The position numbers were made by a program, and so were the translations under genes. This document shows, piece after piece, positions 26,668 through 35,042 of a stretch of 64,000 bases of DNA (positions are counted from its first letter, which is position 1; each line of letters starts with the position of its first letter). The DNA is from Schauerella fraxinea. GTDB taxonomy: Bacteria > Pseudomonadota > Gammaproteobacteria > Burkholderiales > Burkholderiaceae_B. Below the pieces are notes generated by a model, which searched no databases, was not told where the DNA came from, and saw only the letters and a program-made list of their open reading frames with translations. The stretch lies in assembly GCA_030849945.1 (NCBI GenBank), contig JAVDKK010000001.1:1302001-1366000 (forward strand), given 5' to 3'.

Positions 26668-27495
26668 TCAAGCCGGACGATCGCCCTCAAGCGTGATGCG
26701 TTGCATCACGCGGCGAAACCCGTGGTAATCGTTGACGGGATTATGTTGCGCACAGCGGTTGTCCCAGAACGCGATGGCATCGGGTTCCCAGACGAAGCGG
26801 CAGGTGAACTCAGGCTTGATCTGGTGGGCAAACAAAAAATTCAAAATTGGCGCGCTTTCGTCATCCGTCATGCCCTTGATGCCGGCCGTATGCGCCACGT
26901 TTACGTAAAGACACTTGCGCCCCGTCTCGGGATGGGTGCGCACGATGGGGTGCTCGGCGCGAAATTCGGTGGGCGTGGCATCCATCTTGCCATCGGTTTT
27001 GACGCGGTCTTCACGCGTTTTGGAGACATCGGCCTTGGCTGAGCTGCTGATGCCGATCAACCCGGAGAGCAATCCCTTCATCGTGTCCGACAGGCTCTCG
27101 TACGCCAGGTATTGATTGGCGAACATCGTGTCGCCGCCGTACGGGGGCACTTCCTTCGATAGCAACATCGAGCCCATCGGCGGGGCGTCGAGATAGGTCG
27201 TGTCCGAGTGCCAGATGCCGCCGAAGTTCACGCGTTCGTGTTCGAGTTTTTTGACTTCGATGATCTGCGGAAAGCCCGTCAGACCCTTCACGAAGGGGTA
27301 TTCGATCGGCTCGCCCATGGCGCGCGCAAAGGCCAGGAACTGGGTCGGCGTGAGCGGTTGCCGCTTCAGGAAAATCACTTGATGGTCGAGCAGGACTTGC
27401 CGCACATCGGCCGCCTGGTCGGGCGACAAGCCTTGCGTCAAATCCAGTCCCGTAATCTCGGCGCCGAGCGCGCCAGCGATTTTTTTCACTTGCAT
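26668..27495 (-). CDS. TauD/TfdA-family Fe(II)/2-oxoglutarate dioxygenase
   Basis: Non-haem iron dioxygenase of 275 residues. The facial triad is visible: His96 and Asp98 in GIWHSDTTY, and the distal His251 in QHNPVNDYHGFRRVMQR, followed by the Arg that binds 2-oxoglutarate. The family hydroxylates substrates such as taurine, alkylsulfates or aryloxyalkanoates, releasing succinate and CO2. It is divergent from a Bug receptor gene across a 195-base gap, so it may act on a solute bound by that receptor (inference). Confidence 0.9.
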   Translation of the reverse strand: MQVKKIAGALGAEITGLDLTQGLSPDQAADVRQVLLDHQVIFLKRQPLTPTQFLAFARAMGEPIEYPFVKGLTGFPQIIEVKKLEHERVNFGGIWHSDTTYLDAPPMGSMLLSKEVPPYGGDTMFANQYLAYESLSDTMKGLLSGLIGISSSAKADVSKTREDRVKTDGKMDATPTEFRAEHPIVRTHPETGRKCLYVNVAHTAGIKGMTDDESAPILNFLFAHQIKPEFTCRFVWEPDAIAFWDNRCAQHNPVNDYHGFRRVMQRITLEGDRPA

Positions 27496-27690
27496 GATGA
27501 CTTGTCTCCTCGTGCATGGCTCGCGTGCCGAGTCATGCGTTTTTATGCCGTCGTTCTGTCAGACCGCTTGTATCATCATAGCGTTGCTCCGCCTATGCCG
27601 CGTAACGGCCTTGCCGGTCGTTATCCGACGAGTGTGAACAACCGGCAGGTGCTGTTCCACCAGCCCGCCGACAATAACGAGGAGACATGC

Positions 27691-28659
27691 ATGCAGATCA
27701 AAATCAGGCTGTGCGCAGCTGGCTGTGCCCTGGGTATCTTGGCCGCAGCGAGTGCCGGCGCACAAGGCTACCCGGACAAGACGGTGCGCATCGTCGTCCC
27801 GCAGGCGCCAGGGGGCGCTTCCGACACCCTGGCCCGCATCATGGGGCAGGCATTGGGGGAGCAATGGAAGCAAACGGTGGTGATCGAAAACCGCGCCGGT
27901 GCCGGCGGCAATATCGGCATGGAAGCCGTGGCGCGTGCGCCGGCCGACGGATACACGCTCTTGATGAGCTATGTGGGTAATCAGGCCATCAACGGCGCGC
28001 TGTATCGCAATCTGCCGTTCGATCCCAAACGCGATTTTGCGCCGGTGGCCACGTTGGCCACGCTGCCGTTCGTGGCCGTGACGCGGCCAGACGCCGGTAT
28101 CGCCACGCTTGCCGATCTGGTCGCGGCGGCCAAACGCCAGAAGATCAACTACGGCTCAGCCGGCAACGGCTCGGTCAATCATTTGTTGGGCGAAATGTTC
28201 AATGCGGCCGCGCACGTGTCGATGACGCACGTGCCGTATCGGGGTGCCGCGCCTGCGATTCAGGATTTGATGGGCGGGCAGATCCAGGTCGTCTTCACGA
28301 GCATGCCATCGGTGAAAGGCTTTATCGACAATCGCAGCCTCGTGCTGCTTGCCGTCACCAGTGCCAAACGGGCGCCGGGCTACGTCGCGATCCCCACGAT
28401 CGCCGAATCGGGTTATCCCGGTTTTGACGTGAGCCCCTGGTTTGGGCTCTTTGCGCCGGCCGGCACGCCGCCCGCCGTGGTGAGCAAAATCAATGCCGAC
28501 GTGAACGCACTGCTCGCCACCCGCGCCATGATCGACAAATTCGCCGCGCAAGGTGCCGTGCCCTATGCCACCTCGCCGCAAGCATTCGGCAAGGTGCTCG
28601 ATGACGACATCGAGAAGTGGGGCAAGGTGGTGCGCGATTCGGGTGCCGTGGTCGAGTAG
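27691..28659 (+). CDS. Bug-family periplasmic receptor (TctC-type)
   Basis: Receptor of 322 residues. The signal peptide MQIKIRLCAAGCALGILAAASAGAQG is followed by YPDKTVRIVVPQAPGGASDTLAR, the usual Bug start, then VVIENRAGAGGNIGMEAVARAPADGYTLL, INYGSAGNGSVNHL, MTHVPYRGAAPAIQDLMGGQIQV and WFGLFAPAGTP. GGAG lies 6 bases before the ATG at 27691. Longer upstream frames are shadows of the divergent dioxygenase. It binds a carboxylate or amide. No TctA/TctB membrane genes lie in the window, so it is an orphan receptor. Confidence 0.93.
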   Translation: MQIKIRLCAAGCALGILAAASAGAQGYPDKTVRIVVPQAPGGASDTLARIMGQALGEQWKQTVVIENRAGAGGNIGMEAVARAPADGYTLLMSYVGNQAINGALYRNLPFDPKRDFAPVATLATLPFVAVTRPDAGIATLADLVAAAKRQKINYGSAGNGSVNHLLGEMFNAAAHVSMTHVPYRGAAPAIQDLMGGQIQVVFTSMPSVKGFIDNRSLVLLAVTSAKRAPGYVAIPTIAESGYPGFDVSPWFGLFAPAGTPPAVVSKINADVNALLATRAMIDKFAAQGAVPYATSPQAFGKVLDDDIEKWGKVVRDSGAVVE

Positions 28660-28665
28660 CCGCGC

Positions 28666-29829
28666 TTATTGCGCCAGATCGCGCATCACGGCGGCCAGAT
28701 CCGATTTCCCTTCGAACCCGATGCCGGGCAGTTCGGGCATGACGATATGGCCGTCCTCGACGCGCACGCCATCCGGGAATCCGCCATAGGGCTGGAACAG
28801 ATCCGGGTAGCTTTCATTGCCGCCCAGTCCCAGCCCGGCCGCGATGTTCAGCGACATCTGGTGGCCGCCGTGCGGGATGCAACGTGACGGCGACCAGCCG
28901 GCCACGGCCAGCGCTTGCAGCGTGCGCTGGTACTCGCACAAGCCGTACGACAAGGCGCAGTCGAATTGCAGCCAGTCGCGATCCGGCCGCATGCCGCCGT
29001 AGCGCAGCAGATTGCGCGCATCCTGATGGCTGAACAGATTTTCGCCGGTGGCCATGGGCCCGGGATAGAACTCGGCCAGCGCGGCTTGCAGCGCATAGTC
29101 GAGGGGATCGCCCACTTCCTCGTACCAGAAGAGGGGATAGTCACGCAGCATCTTGGCGTACGCGATACCCGTTTCCAGATCGAAGCGGCCATTGGCGTCG
29201 ACCGCCAATTGCGCCTGCGATCCGATTTCGCCCAGTACCGCCTCGATGCGAGCGGCATCTTCTTTGAGCGTGGCACCGCCGATCTTCATTTTGACGACGT
29301 TGTAGCCGCGGTCCAGATAGCTGCGCATTTCGCCGCGCAGGGCCGAGAGATCCTTGCCCGGGTAGTAGTAGCCGCCGGCGGCGTAGACGAACACGCGGGG
29401 ATCGGCGGTGCGGCCATGGCGCTCGGCCAACAGGCGAAATAACGGTTTGCCGGCGATCTTCGCGACGGCATCCCAAACGGCCATATCCAGCGTGCCCACT
29501 GCAACCGAGCGTTCGCCGTGACCGCCAGGCTTTTCGTTGGTCATCATCGCGCGCCAGATGCGATCGGGATCGAGGTTGTCGCCGCTGTCGTTCAGCAGCG
29601 ACGCGGGGTCGGCTTCGAGCACGCGACCGGCGAAACGTTCGCGAATCAGGCCGCCCTGACCATACCGGCCGTTGGAATTGAAGCCATATCCCACCACAGG
29701 TTTGCCATCGCGGATGACGTCTGTGACGACCGCGACCAGGCTGGTCGTCATCTTGGTGAAGTCGATGTAGGCATTGCGGATGGGCGAAGAGATGGGCTTG
29801 GTGGCTTCGCGGATATCGATGATTTTCAT
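28666..29829 (-). CDS. Enolase-superfamily dehydratase, D-tartrate dehydratase-like
   Basis: Mandelate-racemase-type enzyme of 387 residues. Catalytic Lys pair VVKMKIGG (Lys180, Lys182), metal ligands Asp211 (AVDANGRFD), Glu238 (YEEVGDP) and Glu263 (TGENLFSH), and the His at 320 in RCIPHGGHQMSLNIAAGLGLGGNESYP fit D(-)-tartrate dehydratase (TarD, about 389 residues). TarD removes water from D-tartrate to give oxaloacetate. AGGAA precedes the ATG at 29829 at about 10 bases. The divergent LysR gene is the probable regulator. Another sugar acid is possible. Confidence 0.78.
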   Translation of the reverse strand: MKIIDIREATKPISSPIRNAYIDFTKMTTSLVAVVTDVIRDGKPVVGYGFNSNGRYGQGGLIRERFAGRVLEADPASLLNDSGDNLDPDRIWRAMMTNEKPGGHGERSVAVGTLDMAVWDAVAKIAGKPLFRLLAERHGRTADPRVFVYAAGGYYYPGKDLSALRGEMRSYLDRGYNVVKMKIGGATLKEDAARIEAVLGEIGSQAQLAVDANGRFDLETGIAYAKMLRDYPLFWYEEVGDPLDYALQAALAEFYPGPMATGENLFSHQDARNLLRYGGMRPDRDWLQFDCALSYGLCEYQRTLQALAVAGWSPSRCIPHGGHQMSLNIAAGLGLGGNESYPDLFQPYGGFPDGVRVEDGHIVMPELPGIGFEGKSDLAAVMRDLAQ

Positions 29830-29928
29830 GGCATGGCGTTCCTGTGTGGTCGTGTGGCATGATCGGTGGGCGGCAGCGGCGCGTCCAATGCCGTTTCGGT
29901 TGCCTTCCATGCTTTCGACGCATCGCGC

Positions 29929-30825
29929 ATGAACTTTTCCTGGTTAGACGATTTTCTGGCGTTGGCGGCGACGCGCAATTTTTCGCGTGCCGCGCAACAA
30001 CGCAATATGACGCAGCCTGCATTCAGCCGCCGGGTGCGTGCGCTCGAAGAGTGGCTCGATGTCGCGCTCTTCGATCGCGGCGCGCAGCCCGTGGCGCTCA
30101 CGCCCGCAGGCGAGTGGTTCGTCGATGTGGCGCGCAGCCTGGTCGAGCGCGTCGAGCGGTTGCCGGCTGAGGCCGGCGCGGTGGCGGGGGCGCAAGATCA
30201 AACGTTGAAGTTCGTCGCGACCCACGCGCTGTCGCTGACCTTTCTGCCGGGGTGGCTGCGCGGTCTCGAGGCGCGCACGCCCTTGGGACGCATCGAGCTG
30301 GTGTCCGATGTGGTGCAGCGGTGCGAACGCGCCATGCTGGCCGGCGACACGCAATTCATGCTCTGCCACACGCATGCTGCCGTGGCCGGGCTGCTGCCGG
30401 AGGACGACTTCGTTCACGCGGCGGTGGGTCTGGACGAACTGGTGCCGGTGACGAGTGCCGAACACGCCGGCGATCCGCGTTTTGCGCTGGACGCACGCAA
30501 CCAGGCGCCGTTGCCGCTACTCGACTATGGCGCGGGTTCGGGGTTGGGGCGGATCGTGGGCGCGCTGCACGACCAGGCGTTGGCCGAGCGGGGCGTGACG
30601 CGCGTGATGACGGCCCATTTGGCCACCGTATTGAAGTCGATGGCGCTTGAAGGCCGGGGTGTGGCCTTCCTGCCGCTGAGTTTGATCGGCGATTCGTTGG
30701 CTGAGCAGCGATTGACGGTCGTGGGCGACGCGCACTGGCGCATTCCGTTGGGCATTTCGGTCTATCGGCCGCGCGCGGCGCTGCCCGCGGCGGCAGAGAC
30801 GTTCTGGCGCGCGCTGATTACCTGA
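29929..30825 (+). CDS. LysR-family regulator, divergent from the tartrate-like dehydratase
   Basis: LTTR of 298 residues. The HTH region is MNFSWLDDFLALAATRNFSRAAQQRNMTQPAFSRRVRALEEWLDVALFDR (about 1-50), followed by a substrate domain. The ATG at 29929 starts exactly at the conserved N-terminus, so the longer in-frame start is rejected. It is divergent from the enolase gene with a 99-base gap, a classic LysR arrangement for a catabolic gene. The C-terminus overlaps the convergent chemoreceptor gene by 8 bases. Confidence 0.9.
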   Translation: MNFSWLDDFLALAATRNFSRAAQQRNMTQPAFSRRVRALEEWLDVALFDRGAQPVALTPAGEWFVDVARSLVERVERLPAEAGAVAGAQDQTLKFVATHALSLTFLPGWLRGLEARTPLGRIELVSDVVQRCERAMLAGDTQFMLCHTHAAVAGLLPEDDFVHAAVGLDELVPVTSAEHAGDPRFALDARNQAPLPLLDYGAGSGLGRIVGALHDQALAERGVTRVMTAHLATVLKSMALEGRGVAFLPLSLIGDSLAEQRLTVVGDAHWRIPLGISVYRPRAALPAAAETFWRALIT

Positions 30826-32155
30826 GCGCAGGCGTGGCGCTACGGCTCGACTGCAGCATGCCGATCGCATTGTTGACGTGATCGATGCCTGCCGCCTGGG
30901 CCTCGGCGGTGCCGCGAATCGTGCTCAAGATCTGCTTGAGTTCGTCGACGGCGCGCATCATCGTTTCCATCGTCACACCGGCTTGGCGGACCAATCGCTC
31001 GCCTTCCTGAACCTGCGCGGTGGAGTCGTCTACCGTGCGCTTGATCTCGCGCGCAGCCTCGGCGCACCGCAGCGAAAGGGCGCGCACTTCGGCGGCCACG
31101 ACGGCAAATCCTTTGCCATGCACGCCCGCTCGAGCGGCCTCGACGGCGGCGTTGAGCGCAAGGATATTGGTTTGAAAGGCGATGCTGTCGATCGTGCCGG
31201 TAAATCCTGCAATGCGTGCGGATTCGGTGGTGATGGCAGCCATGCACGCCACCACGCTATTGACCGTGGCGCCGCCTTCCCGCGCGACCTGGGACGCCCG
31301 GATCGCCACGCTGTCGGCCGTCTCGGCTTGATGCGCGTTGTCGCGCACCACGGACACCATGTCCTGCACCATCGCTTCAAGCGTTTGCGTGGCCACGATT
31401 TCGCGGGTGATGTCGGTCGCGTACTTGACGACCTTGAACGGGCGGCCCTCCGCATCGAAGATCGGGTTGTAGCTGGCCTGGATCCACACCTCCGTGCCGT
31501 CCTTGGCGCGCCGGCAATAGATGCCGCGTTCGTAGGCGCCGCTGCCCAGTTTGTCCCAGAAGGCGCGGTACTGCGCCGTGGCGCGGGTGGCATCGTCTAC
31601 GAATACGCTGTGGTGGCGACCCTGCAATTCTTCAAGGGTGTAGCGCATGGCCGCGAGAAAGTGGCTATTGGCCGTAAGAATGGTGCCGTCGAGCGCGAAC
31701 TCGATCACAGCCTGTGCCTTGCCGATGGCAGTCACCTGACCCATCAGATCGGTGTGCATGGCCTGCTCAACGCTGACGTCGGTGGCCATCTGAATCACGT
31801 GGCGCACGCGCCCGCGACGATCGCGTTGCGGGATGTAGGTCGACGCCAGCCAGCACGGTTCGCCCTGTGCATGTTGAAACGGCTCGCGCAACGTTTGCGC
31901 TTGGCCCGCCTGGAGGGCCATCCACATCGCATCGTCGCTTTCACGTTCTGCACGATTTATGCTGATGGCGCTGACGTGTTCCCCAATGAGATCGTCGGGC
32001 GTTTGGCCAATCAAGGCGGCGAAGGCCTCGTTCACCCGTGTGACATAGCCTTCGGCATCGTATTGCGCAACGGCCAATGTACTGGCCAGGCCACGTATGT
32101 CGGGCCAGGCGCGCGTGGTGCGCCCGAGGAAACGTCCGAAACCGAAGGGCAGCAT
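30818..32155 (-). CDS. Soluble PAS-PAS methyl-accepting chemotaxis protein
   Basis: Cytoplasmic chemoreceptor of 445 residues without membrane segments. PAS1 is about 25-130 and PAS2 about 140-255 (FALDGTILTANSHFLAAMRYTLEELQG, then the PAC-like IFDAEGRPFKVVKYATDITRE). The MCP signalling hairpin is about 320-375 and has the tip TIDSIAFQTNILALNAAVEAARAGVHGKGFAVVAAEVRALS. The signalling domain is short and ends soon after the hairpin. It resembles Aer-like or redox/energy sensors that lack a transmembrane anchor. It is divergent from the phosphorelay operon starting at 32315, across a 159-base AT-rich gap. No CheA/CheW genes are visible. Confidence 0.9.
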   Translation of the reverse strand: MLPFGFGRFLGRTTRAWPDIRGLASTLAVAQYDAEGYVTRVNEAFAALIGQTPDDLIGEHVSAISINRAERESDDAMWMALQAGQAQTLREPFQHAQGEPCWLASTYIPQRDRRGRVRHVIQMATDVSVEQAMHTDLMGQVTAIGKAQAVIEFALDGTILTANSHFLAAMRYTLEELQGRHHSVFVDDATRATAQYRAFWDKLGSGAYERGIYCRRAKDGTEVWIQASYNPIFDAEGRPFKVVKYATDITREIVATQTLEAMVQDMVSVVRDNAHQAETADSVAIRASQVAREGGATVNSVVACMAAITTESARIAGFTGTIDSIAFQTNILALNAAVEAARAGVHGKGFAVVAAEVRALSLRCAEAAREIKRTVDDSTAQVQEGERLVRQAGVTMETMMRAVDELKQILSTIRGTAEAQAAGIDHVNNAIGMLQSSRSATPALR

Positions 32156-32170
32156 GGCGGGCTCTTAAGG

Positions 32171-32199
32171 GATTACAAAAGGATTAATTATGCCGATTA
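32171..32199. promoter_or_regulatory. Three GATTA direct repeats in the chemoreceptor/phosphorelay promoter region
   Basis: GATTA occurs at 32171-32175, 32182-32186 and 32195-32199, spaced 11 and 13 bases, in an AT-rich stretch that must contain both divergent promoters. An inverted copy (TAATC) lies at 32239-32243. Near-helical spacing of a short direct repeat is what a MerR/BldC-type head-to-tail binder would use, and such an HTH is encoded just downstream. This is an inference from position and spacing only. Confidence 0.35.
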
Positions 32200-32314
32200 T
32201 TCCACGGTTGCCGAATTTACCAAACGTCATTTGATTTCTAATCGTTGCGTTTTTTCACGTCTGCTCTGGTAGAGTTCGGATTGATTGCTGCCCCTTAAAA
32301 AATTACTTTCATTT

Positions 32315-32890
32315 ATGGACCAAAGCGATCCCATCATAACGACGCGAGAGGCAGCTGAACTTCTAGGCGTGTCTGTGCGCACCGCGCAGACATGGGTAGA
32401 AGCCGGCACGCTGGACTCTTGGAAAACACCCGGCGGGCATCGGCGCGTGCGCCGTAGCTCTGTATTGAAGCTGCTTGCTCAACGCAAGGGCAATGTTGCC
32501 GATCTGTCGCGCAAAGTCGTGCTGATCGAAGACGATCCTACGCTTGTGGCGGTCTACGAACAGGCGTTGCAAACGCTCACGGGTGTGAAGGTTTTTGCGC
32601 AACCGGACTGTTTTACAGGCTTGATGAAGATCGGCGAAGTGCATCCCGATCTTATCGTGACCGACTTGCGCATGGTGGGCATGGATGGGTTTGAAATGAT
32701 CCGCCATATCCGGGCCGATGCGCGGTTGGCCCACACGGCGCTTGCCGTACTCACCGGCATGACGCAGGACGAAATCGTGGCTGCCGGTGGATTGCCCGAC
32801 AATCTCGATGTGCTCTATAAACCGTTATCCGGCAAAGACATCCGCGATTACGTGGCCACACGCCTGAATCATCCGTCTGCTTACGCTTAA
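32315..32890 (+). CDS. Response regulator with N-terminal excisionase/MerR-type HTH and C-terminal receiver
   Basis: Protein of 191 residues with reversed domain order. Residues 8-50 form a winged helix of the excisionase/MerR-like type (TTREAAELLGVSVRTAQTWVEAGTLDSWKTPGGHRRVRRSSVLKLL). Residues 67-180 form a receiver with the acidic pocket Glu72-Asp73-Asp74, phospho-acceptor Asp117 (IVTDLRMVGMDG), Thr147 (AVLTGM) and Lys169 (LYKPLS); all key residues are intact. It should be phosphorylated and bind DNA. The ATG at 32315 starts the conserved HTH; an upstream in-frame start adds only 10 residues. Its stop shares one base with the next gene (TAATG). Confidence 0.88.
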   Translation: MDQSDPIITTREAAELLGVSVRTAQTWVEAGTLDSWKTPGGHRRVRRSSVLKLLAQRKGNVADLSRKVVLIEDDPTLVAVYEQALQTLTGVKVFAQPDCFTGLMKIGEVHPDLIVTDLRMVGMDGFEMIRHIRADARLAHTALAVLTGMTQDEIVAAGGLPDNLDVLYKPLSGKDIRDYVATRLNHPSAYA

Positions 32891-34605
32891 TGACCGCTTT
32901 TCCTGTCCGTCCTGACGAGTCGGAACGACTCGAGGACTTGCTTCGCACTGGCATTCTGGATACGCCGGGCGATCCCGCTTTCGACAGGATTACGCGCATT
33001 GCTGCCCAGATCACCGGCGCGCCGATCGCGTTGGTGTCGCTGTTGACGGCGACGCACCAGTGGTTCAAATCGCATCACGGCCTGGACGTCACATCGACGC
33101 CGCGCGAATGGGCGTTCTGCAATTATGCGGTGCTGCAGGACGACGTTTTCACGGTCGAGGACGCGACGCAAGATCCGCGGTTCATGGACAATCCGCTGGT
33201 GCTGGGCGACCCGCACATTCGCTTTTACTCTGGTGTGCCGCTGGTGGGCGCGCAAGGCCGCCCGTTGGGCACGTTGTGCGTGATCGATCGCGAAAGCCGG
33301 GCACTGTCGCCGGCGCAACGCGAGGCGTTGCGCGATCTGGCGCTGATCGTGGCCGACACGATCGAGCTGCGGGTCACCGGTACGCGGTTGAGCAACGAGT
33401 TGGCTGAGCGGCAACGTGCCCAGGCTGAATTGCGCCGTGCCCGCGATGCTGCAGTCACCCAGATCCAGGCCCATGCCAACTTCATCGCTACCCTGACGCA
33501 TGAAGTGCGGGTGGTGCTGCAAGGCATCAACGGCCTGATCGCCATGTTCGAAAGCGCCGATGGCGCCGAGCGCGCCCAAAGCCTGGCCGCGGCGATGCGC
33601 TTCAGTACGGATCACTTGCTGCGTATCTTGAACGATACGCTCGATGTATCGTCGCTCGAGGCCGGTGCGATGACGCTGAAAGTGCTGCCTTTCGATCTGG
33701 CGGCCCTGGTCAATTCGGCAGCCGGCCTGTTCACCAGCCAGGCGCAGGCGAAAAAGCTTTACCTCAATGTGGAGGGCGCCGACGTCCCGTTGATCCTCAA
33801 TGGCGACGCCGTGCGCATTCAGCAGATCCTCTTCAACCTGATCAACAACGCTGTCAAATTCACGCGCGCGGGCGGCATCGTGGTGAGCATCGGTGCCGCG
33901 CGGCGCACGGGCGCCATCACCACCCTGGACATCGTGGTGCGCGATACGGGGCCGGGGTTGTCCGAAACGGCCGAGCAGAATTTGTTCAGGCCATTCTCGT
34001 CGGCCGCGCTGGGCGCCTCCGAGACGATTCGTGGCACGGGGCTGGGATTGGCCATTTGCCTGCGTCTGGCGCGCTTGATGGGCGGCGCGATCCGGGCCGA
34101 AACGCAACGTGGCGTGGGCACGGCCTTCATCTTCAGCCTCGTTTGCCGGCAGACGCCGGCGATGGAAGACTTGCCGCGCCTGGCGGCTGCGGACGATATG
34201 GTGGCGCCGGTGACGCCGTTGCGTGTGCTGGTGGCCGACGACGATCCCACGTGCCGCCTGTCGGTATCGTGGATGCTCGAACGTGCCGGCCACAGTGTGG
34301 ATACGGTCGATGACGGCGAGGCGGCAGTACGGCGCGCGACCCTGGGCAATTACGATCTGATCTTCATGGATCGGCGCATGGGCCATATCGATGGCGAGTC
34401 TGCGGCGCGCACCATCCGCGGCAAGCTGGGTGCCCGCGCGCCCTACATCGTGGCGCTGACCGGCGAGTTCGCGCCGCTGGTCGACGGCGAGGAAAGTCCG
34501 TTCAGCGGCTTCGTCGAAAAGCCCGCCACGGCGACCCGATTGGCGCACGTAACGGCGGCCGTCGTGCAGCGTCGCAAGCGTCGCGATCCCGGCAGTCAGG
34601 AATGA
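32890..34605 (+). CDS. GAF-domain hybrid sensor histidine kinase
   Basis: Cytoplasmic hybrid kinase of 571 residues. GAF domain about 25-160 (FDRITRIAAQITGAPIALVSLLT), coiled linker 165-195, HisKA with FIATLTHEVRVVLQGI and phospho-His204, HATPase about 300-425 (NLINNAVKFT, DTGPGL, GTGLGLAICLRLARLMGG), and a C-terminal receiver about 445-560 (VADDDP, IFMDRRMG with Asp494, ALTGEF, VEKPA). The HisKA box departs from the usual HELRTPL. It is coupled to the HTH-receiver gene (1 base overlap) and the HPt gene (4 base overlap). It is probably the input of a His-Asp-His-Asp relay to the HTH-receiver protein. Confidence 0.9.
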   Translation: MTAFPVRPDESERLEDLLRTGILDTPGDPAFDRITRIAAQITGAPIALVSLLTATHQWFKSHHGLDVTSTPREWAFCNYAVLQDDVFTVEDATQDPRFMDNPLVLGDPHIRFYSGVPLVGAQGRPLGTLCVIDRESRALSPAQREALRDLALIVADTIELRVTGTRLSNELAERQRAQAELRRARDAAVTQIQAHANFIATLTHEVRVVLQGINGLIAMFESADGAERAQSLAAAMRFSTDHLLRILNDTLDVSSLEAGAMTLKVLPFDLAALVNSAAGLFTSQAQAKKLYLNVEGADVPLILNGDAVRIQQILFNLINNAVKFTRAGGIVVSIGAARRTGAITTLDIVVRDTGPGLSETAEQNLFRPFSSAALGASETIRGTGLGLAICLRLARLMGGAIRAETQRGVGTAFIFSLVCRQTPAMEDLPRLAAADDMVAPVTPLRVLVADDDPTCRLSVSWMLERAGHSVDTVDDGEAAVRRATLGNYDLIFMDRRMGHIDGESAARTIRGKLGARAPYIVALTGEFAPLVDGEESPFSGFVEKPATATRLAHVTAAVVQRRKRRDPGSQE

Positions 34606-34955
34606 TCAATACCTTCGCACATCCTTTGGATGAATTCTTCGACATGGGCGGGCGTCACTTCGTCGTGCGTATCGTCGACACCTTCAGCGACAACGTCGAG
34701 CGCCAATACGCGGCGGCCGGCAACGCGGTGCTGCAATCGAACTGGTCGGTGGTGGCGCAGATCGGCCATACGCTGCGCTCGAGCGCAGCCACGGTGGGCG
34801 CGCCCGTGATCGCCATGAAGTTTCAGCACCTGGAGCAGGCGGCATTGAACGAAGATGCCGCCGCCGTTGCCGAGTTGCTGCGGGTTATCCACAGCCTCAC
34901 ATCGCAATGGCGTCAGGACGCGCAAGCCTATCTGGCACGTGGCGACCGCGCTTGA
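34602..34955 (+). CDS. Histidine phosphotransfer (HPt) protein
   Basis: HPt protein of 117 residues, all alpha in appearance, with the transfer motif QIGHTLRSSAATVGAPVI and His56 as the phosphate carrier. Its ATG overlaps the hybrid kinase stop by 4 bases (ATGA). The family shuttles phosphate from the receiver of a hybrid kinase to a separate response regulator. Here the partners are the kinase receiver at Asp494 and the HTH-receiver at Asp117, so all four relay stages are in one operon (inference from gene order). Confidence 0.88.
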   Translation: MINTFAHPLDEFFDMGGRHFVVRIVDTFSDNVERQYAAAGNAVLQSNWSVVAQIGHTLRSSAATVGAPVIAMKFQHLEQAALNEDAAAVAELLRVIHSLTSQWRQDAQAYLARGDRA

Positions 34956-34993
34956 TCGGTGGCGGCGCCGCTTGGGCTCGATCGGGTCCGAAA

Positions 34994-35021
34994 AGCGGGC
35001 GCTCAGCGGGCGCTCAGCGGG
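34994..35021. repeat. Short tandem repeat, AGCGGGCGCTC
   Basis: The 11-base unit AGCGGGCGCTC occurs twice in full (34994-35004 and 35005-35015), followed by a partial third copy (AGCGGGC). It lies between the HPt gene and the convergent esterase gene. No function is apparent. Confidence 0.5.
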
Positions 35022-35042
35022 CTTCCCAAAGCTTCTTGCGGA

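Noticed and set aside
27208..27690. Upstream extension of the Bug receptor
   Set aside because: It overlaps the divergent dioxygenase. The signal peptide and ribosome site place the start at 27691.
32887..34548. 553-codon minus-strand frame opposite the hybrid kinase
   Set aside because: It is antisense to a gene with complete kinase and receiver motifs and has no recognisable domain.
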